A DNA stretch of 64,000 bases, from assembly GCA_947476465.1 (NCBI GenBank), contig CANJQN010000003.1:120412-184411 (forward strand), read 5' to 3'. Each line of letters opens with the position of its first letter. Position 1 is the stretch's first letter. Of the stretch, positions 22,829-32,927 are shown in pieces. A program made the position numbers and the translations under genes. The notes beneath the pieces are model-generated. The model worked only from the letters and a program-made list of their open reading frames with translations, did no database searches and had not been told where the DNA came from. This stretch comes from Comamonadaceae bacterium (GTDB taxonomy: Bacteria > Pseudomonadota > Gammaproteobacteria > Burkholderiales > Burkholderiaceae_C).

Positions 22829-24214
22829 ATGTCCACGGTCTTCAACTTCACCTTCGTGCCCTGGTTCCGCTCGGTCGCGCCCTATATCCACATGCACCGG
22901 GGCAAGACCTTCGTGGTGGGGCTGGCGGGCGAGGCCATCGCGGCCGGCAAGCTGCCGCACATCGCGCAAGACCTGGCGCTCATCCAGAGCATGGGCGTCA
23001 AGATCGTGCTGGTGCACGGCTTTCGCCCGCAGGTCAACGAGCAGCTGCGCGCCAAGGGCCACGCCGAGCGCTATTCGCACGGTATGCGCATCACCGACGA
23101 GGTGGCACTCGATTGCGCCCAGGAGGCCGCCGGCCAGCTGCGTTACGAGATCGAGGCGGCGTTCAGCCAGGGCCTGCCCAACACCCCCATGGCGGGGTCG
23201 ACCGTGCGGGTGATCTCAGGCAACTTCATCACGGCGCGCCCGGTGGGTGTGGTCGACGGGGTCGACTTCCAGCATTCGGGCCTGGTGCGCAAGGTCGACG
23301 TGGCCGGCATCATGCACACGCTGGACTTCGGCGCCATGGTGCTGATTTCGCCCTTCGGCTTCTCACCCACAGGCGAGGCCTTCAACCTCTCCATGGAAGA
23401 AGTGGCCACCAGCGTGGCCATCGCGCTGCAGTCGGACAAGCTGATCTTCCTGACCGAGGTGCCAGGCATCCGGGTCGAGCCAAGCGCGCCCGAGGCCGAG
23501 GACAACCCCATCGACACCGAGCTGCCCCTGGCCACCGCCGAGCGGATCATCGCCAGCTTGCCGCCCCCGCAGCGGCCCACCGATGTCGGCTTTTACCTGC
23601 AGCACTGCGTCCAGGCCTGCAAGGGCGGCGTCGAGCGCAGCCACATCCTGCCCTTCAAGGTCGACGGCTCGCTGCTGCTGGAGGTCTACGTGCACGACGG
23701 CATCGGCACCATGGTGATCGACGAAAAACTGGAGGAGCTGCGCGAGGCCACGCCCGACGACGTGGGCGGCATCCTGCAATTGATCGAGCCCTTCGAGCGC
23801 GACGGCACCCTGGTCAAGCGTGACCGCAACGAGATCGAGCGCGACGTCGCCAACTACACCATCGTCGAGCACGACGGCGTCATCTTCGCTTGCGCCGCCC
23901 TGTACCCCTACCCGGAGGCGCGCACCGCCGAGATGGCGGCGCTGACGGTGTCGCCGCAAAGTCAGGGCCAGGGCGACGGCGAGAAGATCTTGAAACGCAT
24001 CGAGCAACGCGCCCGGGCCATGGGCCTGGACAGCATCTTCGTGCTCACCACGCGCACCATGCACTGGTTTCTCAAGCGCGGCTTCGTGCAGGCCGATCCC
24101 GATTGGTTGCCCGAGGCGCGCAAGCGCAAGTACAGCTGGGACCGCCGCAGCATGGTGTTCGTCAAGAAGCTGGCGCCCTCGCAGCCGGTGGGGGCCCCGC
24201 CGGCCCGGGGCTGA
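22829..24214 (+). CDS. argA: amino-acid N-acetyltransferase (N-acetylglutamate synthase)
   Basis: N-terminal amino-acid kinase-like domain (IVLVHGFRPQVNEQL...) plus GNAT domain (AEMAALTVSPQSQGQGDGEKIL). Start MSTVFNFTFVPWFRSVAPYIH. Confidence 0.93.
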   Translation: MSTVFNFTFVPWFRSVAPYIHMHRGKTFVVGLAGEAIAAGKLPHIAQDLALIQSMGVKIVLVHGFRPQVNEQLRAKGHAERYSHGMRITDEVALDCAQEAAGQLRYEIEAAFSQGLPNTPMAGSTVRVISGNFITARPVGVVDGVDFQHSGLVRKVDVAGIMHTLDFGAMVLISPFGFSPTGEAFNLSMEEVATSVAIALQSDKLIFLTEVPGIRVEPSAPEAEDNPIDTELPLATAERIIASLPPPQRPTDVGFYLQHCVQACKGGVERSHILPFKVDGSLLLEVYVHDGIGTMVIDEKLEELREATPDDVGGILQLIEPFERDGTLVKRDRNEIERDVANYTIVEHDGVIFACAALYPYPEARTAEMAALTVSPQSQGQGDGEKILKRIEQRARAMGLDSIFVLTTRTMHWFLKRGFVQADPDWLPEARKRKYSWDRRSMVFVKKLAPSQPVGAPPARG

Positions 24215-24361
24215 ATCTCACCGTGTCAGCCCTGTCCTATCGCGCCATTCCGGTCGGCTGACAGCCAGACGGGCCTGGCGCGTCCAAGATCAGCGCGATG
24301 GAGGTGGACGCATGCAGACGGCAACGCAGTCGTCCTGGCCCTGCCGTGCGGCGGCCTGCCG

Positions 24362-24892
24362 GTGGCCTTTCAGGTCGCCCGGGCGCTGCACGCGCCGATA
24401 GACGTCTTCGTGGTCCGCAAGCTGGGCCTGCCGCACAACCCCGAGTACGCCGTGGGCGCCATTGCCAGCGGCGGCGTCCAGGTCATGGATCCGGCGGCCG
24501 CGCGTCTGCTGCGTCCGCAGGAATTGCTGTCCGTCGTGCAGCGCGAGACCGAGGAGCTGAAGCGGCGAGAACTGCTTTACCGCCCGGGCTACCGACCGTT
24601 GAAGCTTAGAGGAAAAAGCGTGCTGCTGGTCGACGACGGCGTGGCCACGGGCGCCACCCTGCAAACCGCCGTGGACGCGGTGCGCAAGCTTCATCCGGGC
24701 ATGCTGGCCGTGGCCGCGCCGGTCGGCTCGGTGCGGGCGGCGCAGCGGCTGCGACCGCATGTCGATCTGCGGGTGTTCGGCGCGACTCCCGAGCCGTTTG
24801 ACTCGGTGGGCCAGTGGTGCCGGCGGTTTCCGCAATGCACCGACGAGGAAGTTCGCGCTCTTTTGGCCCAGGCGCAGGGCGCGCCGGCATGA
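24362..24892 (+). pseudogene. phosphoribosyltransferase-family gene, N-terminally incomplete
   Basis: LPCGGLPVAFQVARALHAPIDVFVVRKLGLPHNPEYAVGAIASGG...LLVDDGVATGATLQTAV is clear, but the expected F-x-D-R-x-x-A-G N-terminus is absent upstream in frame. Confidence 0.6.
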
Positions 24893-25013
24893 GCGCCCAG
24901 GCAAGCTGCCCATCGGCGCGGCGCCACTGCCACGCCGGTCGCGTGCACTCATTTGAGTGTGAGCCCTGCAGGCAGGGTCTGGCCCATCGTCACGCCGGAA
25001 CCAAAGAAGTTAC

Positions 25014-25120
25014 ATGTCAAACGACATTGGCCGCGGAAGACTCGAACGCAAGATTGCGCTGGTCACCGGGGCCGGTGCGGCAGCAGCCGAGGCCACTGCG
25101 GCATCAGGGCGAGGGCCTCC
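25014..25120 (+). pseudogene. short-chain dehydrogenase remnant (N-terminus only)
   Basis: MSNDIGRGRLERKIALVTGAGAAAAEATAAS: SDR nucleotide-binding start joined directly to a segment normally farther along the fold; no SDR sequence continues after it. Confidence 0.55.
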
Positions 25121-25129
25121 CCGGCCCGG

Positions 25130-26086
25130 CTATTCAGGCTCGACGTTTGCCGCGCGAGCAATCCGGGCCCACTTTTCCGTCTCATCAGCCTGGAACTTTG
25201 CGAGCCCTTCAGGCGTCGTGTGATACGACTCATTATGGCTGGCGGTAAAGAACGCCTGGACCGCCGGCGCCTTCAATGCATTGGCGAAAAGCGCATTCCA
25301 CCGGGCAATGATCGGCGCCGGCGTGCCCACCGGGGCATACGCGGCCCACCAGAAACTCATCTCGTAGCCGGCCAGCCCCTGCTCATCAAGCGTCGGCAGA
25401 TCCGGCAAACCGGCCAGTCGCTTCGCGCTCGTTGCGCCAAGCGCGCGAAGCCTGCCAGAGCGTACGTGCGGCATGATCGTTCCGCCGTCAGTCAGGAGCG
25501 TGTCGACTTGGCCTCCGAGCAAGTCGTTGATCGCGGGCGGCACGCTCTTGTAGGGAACATGGAGAAGCTTGATGTCTCCAACCTGCTGCAGCATTTCGCC
25601 TGCAAATCGCGTCACCGCCGTACCGCTCGCGAACGTCATCTTGCCAGGCTGCTTCTTGGCCTGCGCCAAAAAATCTTTCACGCTGGCGACTGGCGACTGC
25701 GGATTGACAACCATGATCAACCAACCACGGCCAAGCGCCGTCACCGGCGCAAGATCTTTTTCTGGATCATAGGGAAGCTTCTTGAAAAGAAACTTGTTGA
25801 TGACCTGAGTCGAATTCGTTGTAACCAATATTGTGTATCCGTCGGGGGTCGCCGTCATGGCGCTCTGCACCCCGAGGAATCCGTTTGCGCCGGGCTTGTT
25901 GTCGACCACGACCGGTTGCTTGGTCTCAATGGAAATCGCTTGCGCAAGGAGTCGAACGAGGCCATCGGTCGAGCTTCCGGCCGCGAGCGGCAGCACGATA
26001 CGAAGCGGTCGGTCCGGAAACTGCGCGACCGCCAACGCCGGCAGAAGGGCAAGAGAGGCGATCAGCGTGACAAGTGCTTTTTTCAT
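25130..26086 (-). CDS. Bug/TctC family tripartite tricarboxylate transporter substrate-binding protein
   Basis: Signal peptide then FPDRPLRIVLPLAAGSSTDGLVRLLAQ...VVVDNKPGANGFLGVQSAMTATPDGYTILV...HVPYKSVPPAINDLLGG. Confidence 0.93.
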   Translation of the reverse strand: MKKALVTLIASLALLPALAVAQFPDRPLRIVLPLAAGSSTDGLVRLLAQAISIETKQPVVVDNKPGANGFLGVQSAMTATPDGYTILVTTNSTQVINKFLFKKLPYDPEKDLAPVTALGRGWLIMVVNPQSPVASVKDFLAQAKKQPGKMTFASGTAVTRFAGEMLQQVGDIKLLHVPYKSVPPAINDLLGGQVDTLLTDGGTIMPHVRSGRLRALGATSAKRLAGLPDLPTLDEQGLAGYEMSFWWAAYAPVGTPAPIIARWNALFANALKAPAVQAFFTASHNESYHTTPEGLAKFQADETEKWARIARAANVEPE

Positions 26087-26426
26087 TTGACCTTTCTGGT
26101 AGAGGTGCCTGAAAACGCAAACTCAGACTTGCGTTAGGGTGCCGCGGCAGTCGCGCAGATCGCGATGAGTGCCAGCATAATCCCTGTCACCGGGCGTTTC
26201 GTCAATGAGGATTCGATACCAAACTGCGCCAGAGTTGATGCGCTAAGGGCATCAATGTGCTTGCTGTCTTTGTGTGCCGCTGACGCGAGCGAGCGGATGC
26301 ATCTTCTCGAGGATCGCATCTTCTGTCGACGATTCACGTGAACGGCTGGAAGCCAACATAATCGGCCAGGTAACCAAGGGGTCCACTCTGCCGCCACCCG
26401 CACGTTCTTCCCGTAATTCCAATGAA

Positions 26427-27281
26427 TTGATGGTGACTGACGTCATTTACCGTCACCACCCCGGCGCGCCATTGCGCGCAAGGATCTACCGTCCACCAGG
26501 GAAAGGGCCATTTGCAGCACTGGTGGACGTGCACGGTGGCGCATGGTGTCACCATGATCGGCTGCAGAATGCATCGCTGGACGAGCGCATCGCCAAAGCT
26601 GGCATCGTCGTATGTGCAATTGATTTTCGAATGCCACCCCACGGCAGATATCCGGAACCGATAGCAGACATCAACTACGCGTTGCGATGGCTGAAGGCCC
26701 ATGCTAGCGGCCTTCGCATCGATCCGAAAAACGTGGGGTTGCTCGGAACGTCAAGCGGCGGACACCAGGCGATGCTATGCGCATTACGTCCTGACGATCC
26801 GCGACTGACGTCGATGCGAACAAAGGAGGCGCTTGCAGTCCATGCAGCCGACGCAAGCGCGTCTTTTGTGGTCCTATGCTGGCCAGTGATTGAGCCGCTG
26901 GAACGTCATCGCCTGATGCGACGCTATGCGGCAGGAGACGCCATCGAGCGCGAGCTTGCCGCGTTGATTGTTCCATCAAGCCACGCGTACTGGCCGGACG
27001 AAGAGGCAATGTCCGAGGGCAGCCCCCTCCTTGCCCTCGAACGCGCAGAGAGCGTTGCATTGCCACCCGTGTGCTACTTGCAGGCAGTAAGCGATATCGC
27101 CCATCCTCGTGCCACGGCATTGCGCTTTGCCGAAAAGTACAGACAAAGAGGCGGCAGCATAGAGCAGCATTGGTTCGATGATATTGCACGGGGAGAGCGG
27201 GAGTTTCTGGTCAAATCGCCACAATCACCACAAGCAGTCGATGGCTTGACGCGCATCGTGGACTTCATCCGGTCGCGCTAG
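26427..27281 (+). CDS. alpha/beta hydrolase (carboxylesterase-like)
   Basis: ALVDVHGGAWCHHDRL oxyanion motif and VGLLGTSSGGHQAML nucleophile elbow. Start uncertain (the ORF opens at 26274). Confidence 0.82.
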   Translation: MMVTDVIYRHHPGAPLRARIYRPPGKGPFAALVDVHGGAWCHHDRLQNASLDERIAKAGIVVCAIDFRMPPHGRYPEPIADINYALRWLKAHASGLRIDPKNVGLLGTSSGGHQAMLCALRPDDPRLTSMRTKEALAVHAADASASFVVLCWPVIEPLERHRLMRRYAAGDAIERELAALIVPSSHAYWPDEEAMSEGSPLLALERAESVALPPVCYLQAVSDIAHPRATALRFAEKYRQRGGSIEQHWFDDIARGEREFLVKSPQSPQAVDGLTRIVDFIRSR

Positions 27282-27557
27282 AGGCCGGGATGAGCTGCGC
27301 GCCCCCCCGGCAGCTGCGTACTTGCTGCACTTGCGTACACAGCTCCTGCCTGGTGAAGCTGACCCCGGTGCGGTGCCGATTCGTCAGGGGGGGCTGGTGC
27401 TTAAAAGGCATCAACTCAGCGTCGCTTCGGTATTGGATCAAACACGCTCTCTCTCGCAATCATTGGACACGGGAACGGGCCAGGCAGATGAACGCTGGCC
27501 ACCTTACAGGGCGCAGGAGCCGACCACAGAAGGAAAGTGCTTGACCGAGGCAAAGCC

Positions 27558-28736
27558 ATGAACACCATACGCGGTCAAACCGCTATCGTCGGCGTCGCAG
27601 ACGTCGTGCCCGCAAAGGGCGAAACCATCAGCGACTATTGGGGACTCGCCGTCAACGCATCGCTTGCGGCGCTGGACGATGCAGGACTGACGGTAAAGGA
27701 TATCGATGGGGTGGTGTTTTCCCGCTCAGGCTATCCGATCGCGTACCCCACCTTTCCCACGAACTTCTGTCAGCAGATGGGCATAGCGCCAGCATTCATG
27801 GAGGCGACGCCCCATGGCGGTCAGCAAATGGGCTCCATGATTTGGCGCGCAGCAATGGCGATTGCCACCGGGATGGCCTCCCGCGTTCTTATCGTGGCAA
27901 CCGACAACCGTGAGTCCCGGCTCACGAGGGGCGGGGTCGTCGATCGGATTGCGTCCCAAAACACCGATACTGAGTTTGAGTACCCGTACGGCCCGCTTTT
28001 CCCCTCGGCTATGGGGCTGATCGCGCATCGGCACATGTTCGAGTACGGCACCACATCGGAGCAGATGGCCCAGGTTGCAGTCGGCAATCGCCGCTGGGCC
28101 CAATTACATCCGAAAGCCATGATGCGCAAGACAATCACGGTCGAGGACGTGCTCTCGTCGCGCATGATCACCTCACCTCTGCACTTGCTGGACATTTGCC
28201 TGGTCACTGACGGCGGAGGTGCCGCAGTCATGGTGGGTGCCAAGCATGCGAAAGAAGGCCCCCGACCGCCCGCGTATCTGCTGGGCTTCGGCGATTGCTC
28301 TGAATCGCAGGGGGTGAGCTATCTGCAGGACTACACCCGTCCAGGCATGCTGCGCCGTGCGTGCGAGCAGGCCATGACGACCGCCGGAATCTCCCACGGA
28401 GACGTCGACGTGCTGTTTCCCTACGATCCCTGCACTTTTCACGTGATCTGGGGACTGGAGCAGATGGGGTTTTGCGCGCTCGGCGAGGGCGGACCGTTCG
28501 TCGCCTCAGGTCACCTCGCGCCTGGCGGCAGCCTGCCTTCAAATACCCATGGTGGACTGCTTTCGTACTGCCACCCGGGCATCTCTGGCGGTTTCCTCTC
28601 GATCATCGAGGCCGTTCGCCAGGTACGCGGTGAATGCGGCGAGCGACAAGTCCTCGACGCAAACATAGCGATGACCTCATCCATGGGAGGCTTCATGGCT
28701 TGGGGGGTCAACATCTTCGGTAAGGACGTACCATGA
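27558..28736 (+). CDS. thiolase-like (SCP-x/Ltp-type) protein
   Basis: Same architecture as 6836-8020: NTHGGLLSYCHPGISGG; nucleophile segment ATPHGGQQMGSM, with no Cys. Confidence 0.88.
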   Translation: MNTIRGQTAIVGVADVVPAKGETISDYWGLAVNASLAALDDAGLTVKDIDGVVFSRSGYPIAYPTFPTNFCQQMGIAPAFMEATPHGGQQMGSMIWRAAMAIATGMASRVLIVATDNRESRLTRGGVVDRIASQNTDTEFEYPYGPLFPSAMGLIAHRHMFEYGTTSEQMAQVAVGNRRWAQLHPKAMMRKTITVEDVLSSRMITSPLHLLDICLVTDGGGAAVMVGAKHAKEGPRPPAYLLGFGDCSESQGVSYLQDYTRPGMLRRACEQAMTTAGISHGDVDVLFPYDPCTFHVIWGLEQMGFCALGEGGPFVASGHLAPGGSLPSNTHGGLLSYCHPGISGGFLSIIEAVRQVRGECGERQVLDANIAMTSSMGGFMAWGVNIFGKDVP

Positions 28737-29158
28737 CCGCAGAGCGTTTAGCCTATGCAAAGCCGCTGCCAACGATTACCCGTGAGGGGGCTCCATTCTG
28801 GGAGGCTACCCGGGAAAAGCGCCTTGTCTCTCAGTATTGCCCAGACTGTGATCAGCACCAGTTTCCTCCCCGGCGGCTGTGCATGCATTGTGGCGGTCGG
28901 AATGTCGGGTGGCGGACCATATCGGGCAAAGGTCGAATCTATTCGTTCACGGTCGTGCATCGCCCCCCGAATCCCTCATTTGCGCCTGACGTCCCCTACG
29001 TGGTCGCCGTGATCGACCTTGCTGAGGGCGGAAGAATGATGACAAACATTGTTGAATGCCCACCGACAGAAGTTCGCGTGGATATGCCGGTCATTGCGCT
29101 GTACGAACAGGTCACCGAGGAAGTGACCTTGGTCAAGTTTCGCCCGGATCGGGGATGA
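28733..29158 (+). CDS. DUF35-type Zn-ribbon/OB-fold protein
   Basis: CPDCDQHQFPPRRLCMHC ribbon plus OB-fold (GKGRIYSFTVVHRPPNPSFAPDVPYVVAVIDL); ATGA overlap with the thiolase-like gene. Confidence 0.9.
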   Translation: MTAERLAYAKPLPTITREGAPFWEATREKRLVSQYCPDCDQHQFPPRRLCMHCGGRNVGWRTISGKGRIYSFTVVHRPPNPSFAPDVPYVVAVIDLAEGGRMMTNIVECPPTEVRVDMPVIALYEQVTEEVTLVKFRPDRG

Positions 29159-29206
29159 AGTTTGTGCGCGCATAGCGGCGCTGCACGATCACTAGAGCAA
29201 CAACTC

Positions 29207-30421
29207 ATGCCCAAAACCATACTAGACGGTGTACGTGTTATCGATCTCTCGACTGTGCTTGCCGGACCGATGGCTTCAATGCTACTTGCCGACATGGGTG
29301 CAGAGGTCATCAAGATTGAGCGCCCACCGGAGGGTGACGAGATGCGCCACATGCCGCCCTACTTTTATCGCGGCGAGAGCGCCTACTTCATCTCGATCAA
29401 TCGGAACAAGAAGAGCGTTGTCATCGACCTCAAGACTGAGGCAGGAAAGGCGATCTTCCTGGATCTGGTGCGCGAATCCGACATCGTATTCAACAACGCG
29501 CGTGTGGGCGTGATGGACCGGCTTGGGTTCGACTACGAGAGCCTCAAGAAGGTGAATCCCAAAATAATTTTCTGTTCGCTTTCAGGCTTTGGCAAGGACA
29601 GTCCTTACAAGAATCGACCTGGCTATGACCTGAACATTCAGGCGATGAGCGGCGTCATCAGCATGAACGGCGAGCCTGGGCGTCCTCCGGCGCGTTTGGG
29701 AATCTCGATGGGTGATATGTCCGGCGCGCTGTACACGGCGTTCGCGATGGTCAACGCGCTCTATTACCGGGAAAAGACGGGCCGCGGGCAGGAAATCGAC
29801 ATGGCCCTGCTCGACTCGCTCGCTTCATTGCTGACCTATCAATCCCAATACTATTGGGTCGCCGGGGTGATTCCCCAGCAGATCGGCTCGGGGCACATGA
29901 CGTCGGTACCTTATCAGGCCTTCGAAACCAGCGACGGCTGGATCGTGATCGATGCTCATAGCCAGAAGCACTGGCGCATCCTTTGCGAGATATTGAATGC
30001 CCCACACTTTGCGGACGATCCAAAGTACGCGACCCTGGACGCACGCCGTCGCAACAAATCTGAACTGGTGGAATGGCTCTCAGCGGCACTGAGTAAGCGC
30101 ACCACGGATGAATGGATGTCGATCCTTGCCCCAGCTGAGATTCCGGTTTCTCCAGTCAATACGGTTGACCGTGCGCTGGCCGATCCGAGTTTGATCGCGC
30201 GTCGGATGATCGTGGAGTATGAGCATTCGCTTGGTGGAAGTCTGAAATCCCTTGGTAATCCGGTTCGTATGAGCGAGCATACTCAGTCGTACACTTCGCC
30301 GCCACTGCTTGGCCAACATACGCTTGAGGTTCTTCGGGATACGCTTGGGTACGACCAGGACCGGATTGAACAACTTACCGCTGAGCGTGTCGTCAGTGAC
30401 GTGAGTCGGTTCAATCGCTGA
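29207..30421 (+). CDS. CaiB/BaiF family CoA transferase
   Basis: GVRVIDLSTVLAGPMASMLLADMGAEVIKIERPPEGDEMR; GYDLNIQAMSGVISMNGEPG. Confidence 0.94.
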   Translation: MPKTILDGVRVIDLSTVLAGPMASMLLADMGAEVIKIERPPEGDEMRHMPPYFYRGESAYFISINRNKKSVVIDLKTEAGKAIFLDLVRESDIVFNNARVGVMDRLGFDYESLKKVNPKIIFCSLSGFGKDSPYKNRPGYDLNIQAMSGVISMNGEPGRPPARLGISMGDMSGALYTAFAMVNALYYREKTGRGQEIDMALLDSLASLLTYQSQYYWVAGVIPQQIGSGHMTSVPYQAFETSDGWIVIDAHSQKHWRILCEILNAPHFADDPKYATLDARRRNKSELVEWLSAALSKRTTDEWMSILAPAEIPVSPVNTVDRALADPSLIARRMIVEYEHSLGGSLKSLGNPVRMSEHTQSYTSPPLLGQHTLEVLRDTLGYDQDRIEQLTAERVVSDVSRFNR

Positions 30422-30473
30422 GCACTGGACGCACTATAACGATTGAAGCGCAAGTAATTCGAGGCTCGCCCAA

Positions 30474-31484
30474 ATGACCTCAAGGCTTTCCGCTGACACG
30501 AACCGCATTCACCTCGACATCAATCAGGCGAGGCAACTATCCATTGCTTCACTGGCGAGCTTGGGGTACATCGGCGCCGACGCGTCCATCATTACCGACC
30601 ACCTCATGGATGCGGCCCTGTGCGGCTATGAGTATTCCGGCTTGCCCAAAATTCTCGACGCCGCTGTCAGTCCGAGAATTCACCAGCCACGCACGCCGCT
30701 TCGAATCGTGCACGAGACGCCGATTTCGGCTTTGTTTGACGGGGGAAATCATATCGGCATGCTGACGATGCACCAGGCTGCGCAGGTCTCGATTGACAAG
30801 GCGAAGGAGCACGGCATCGCGGTCGTCGCAGTTACCAACAGCTGGATGAGCGGCCGCAGTGCCTACTATATGGAACAGGTCGCCTGTGCCGGTTTGGTAG
30901 GCATTCAGACGGTGAGCGCATCGCCGCGCGTCGCTCCCTTTGGAGGGAGCCGGGGCGCGCTCGGGACTAACCCCATCGCGTTCGGATTCCCCGGTCAACG
31001 AGGGCCCTTGGTCGTCGACTTGTCTACAGCCGCTGTTTCATGGACCGATCTGGTCCTTCGGGCGCGTCGCGGCGAGGCGCTGGATCCCGCAATTGCGGTT
31101 GATTGCAACGGTGCGCCGACGACTGACGCGACTGCCGCGCTGGCAGGTGCAATCTTGCCGTTCGGTGGATCGAAGGGGTTTGCTCTCAGCTTCGCCATCC
31201 AAGCACTTGGCGTACTCGCCGGGTCGACCTTGAGCGCGGACGGACACTATGGCTTTTTACTGATTGCCATACGACCTGATCTGCTGGTTCCACTTGACGA
31301 ACTGCGCGCGGGCGTTGACGCGCTTGTGGACCGAATCAAAGCCACACCAAAGGTAAGCGGCAGCGACGAGATTCGCGTGCCCTCCGAACGCGCATTCAGG
31401 GAACGCAAAGCACGTTTACGTGACGGAATCTGGATTGACCGCTCGGTGCACGAGGAACTTCTGGCGCTGACACCAAGACTGTAA
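30474..31484 (+). CDS. malate/L-lactate dehydrogenase-type (Ldh_2) oxidoreductase
   Basis: LGYIGADASIITDHLMDAALCGYEYSG...VTNSWMSGRSAYYMEQVA...GTNPIAFGFPGQRGPLVVDLSTAAV. Confidence 0.86.
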   Translation: MTSRLSADTNRIHLDINQARQLSIASLASLGYIGADASIITDHLMDAALCGYEYSGLPKILDAAVSPRIHQPRTPLRIVHETPISALFDGGNHIGMLTMHQAAQVSIDKAKEHGIAVVAVTNSWMSGRSAYYMEQVACAGLVGIQTVSASPRVAPFGGSRGALGTNPIAFGFPGQRGPLVVDLSTAAVSWTDLVLRARRGEALDPAIAVDCNGAPTTDATAALAGAILPFGGSKGFALSFAIQALGVLAGSTLSADGHYGFLLIAIRPDLLVPLDELRAGVDALVDRIKATPKVSGSDEIRVPSERAFRERKARLRDGIWIDRSVHEELLALTPRL

Positions 31485-31488
31485 ATTC

Positions 31489-31504
31489 CGCAGCCAACTG
31501 CGGT
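31489..31504. terminator. hairpin between convergent genes
   Basis: CCGCAG-ccaa-CTGCGG immediately after the stop at 31484; the LysR gene converges at 31541. Confidence 0.4.
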
Positions 31505-31540
31505 ACTTCTGCATTGCGACTCAGACGAGGTTCTCATCGA

Positions 31541-32443
31541 TCAATCAGGGCTCCCTTTGGGTGCAACCTGATCCCGAACTAACTCGATGAAATTGGACAA
31601 TTGCGCGGACATATTATCTTGACGCCATACAAGATCAGCCTTGACCATTGAATGGAGGTCCCTGACCTGACGATAGATGACGTCATCCACAGTTCTGGCC
31701 CCAGAGAGTACGAAGCTCAGGCCCATTCCTGCCGCCACAAGATGAACCTTGGTGCGCTCACTTCCGGCACTCTGAATGATGTTCGGCGCGAACCCAGCCG
31801 ACCTGCAGGCAGCAATCAGCTCATCATGCGAGATCGGGTTTAGTTCGCGGCGGCTCCAGATAAAGGGCTCGGCCCTGAGGTCAGACAACAGGAGCGGCTC
31901 GCGTGTAGCGAGCGGGTGGCCTTGCGGGATGGCGACAATCCAAGACTCACTGCCTATGAAAAGGTTGCGGATCTGGTCGCTTTCGATGTTGACATTGAAC
32001 ACGAAAGCGGCATCAATCTCGCCGCGAAGCAAGGCATCTATACCATGAGCCGGGTTGATGGCGTTCAAGCGCAACTCAACACCAGGGTGAGCGCCTCGGA
32101 ACTCGCGGAATGACCGAGCCACGCCAGGGTAGCGAGCAATCAGGCTTTCGTAGAAGCCAACTGCCAGCGTACCGGACTGGCCCTTGGCTACCCGAGCCCC
32201 CTCTGCACGTGCTGTCTGTAGATCAGCCATCGCGCGCTTGACGGTATCGACAAAAACGCGGCCCGCGCGCGAAATGTGGACCCGTTTCAGCCTACGGTCG
32301 AAGAGATGAAAGCCGAGTTCTTCCTCGAGATCTCGAATGCGACGTGACAATGCCGGTTGGGAGATATGCAGCCGCTCTGCAGCGCGGTGGAAGTTCTCTT
32401 CTTCCGCTGCAACCAGCAAGTAGCGAAGATGGCGCAGTTCCAT
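31541..32443 (-). CDS. LysR family transcriptional regulator
   Basis: MELRHLRYLLVAAEEENFHRAAERLHISQPALSRRIRDLEEELGFHLFDR. Confidence 0.96.
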   Translation of the reverse strand: MELRHLRYLLVAAEEENFHRAAERLHISQPALSRRIRDLEEELGFHLFDRRLKRVHISRAGRVFVDTVKRAMADLQTARAEGARVAKGQSGTLAVGFYESLIARYPGVARSFREFRGAHPGVELRLNAINPAHGIDALLRGEIDAAFVFNVNIESDQIRNLFIGSESWIVAIPQGHPLATREPLLLSDLRAEPFIWSRRELNPISHDELIAACRSAGFAPNIIQSAGSERTKVHLVAAGMGLSFVLSGARTVDDVIYRQVRDLHSMVKADLVWRQDNMSAQLSNFIELVRDQVAPKGSPD

Positions 32444-32927
32444 TGCAGGAAAAGTCAGGGCCGCATGCTAAATTGAACCGGACTGGCTTCCAGGGGATAC
32501 CGAATGCTTGTCTGGGTAAGCGTAGCGCGGCCCGCCCACCGAAAGGCTTGACTCCCATTTGTTAGGCTGGTTTGCCGCTGGTAACGCATCGTGCGCCCGA
32601 AAGTGTGTGCGAAGGCCTTGAAGGCTACCTGAACGAGCAGTCAATGTAGCGCCCGAGCGTCAGGATAGGTACCGATTGACGCGTGACCCGGTTCATGGCT
32701 ACACCATGGTTCCTGCGCCCTTGTGCGGCCTGAGGAGGCGCAACAGCGGACCCAGCGCAGTGTGTGAGTGGATTTCCTCGGGGGTGCTCGAGTCGACGTT
32801 GGTGTCGTACTGGCATCAAGTGCGTTCCCGTTTGGTATTGGATAGAAGACTTCTGGCATCGCATCATCAAACGCTCAGGACCTCGTACGTCAAGCAAGGC
32901 TGCGAGCGAATCTACAAGGAGACGGCC

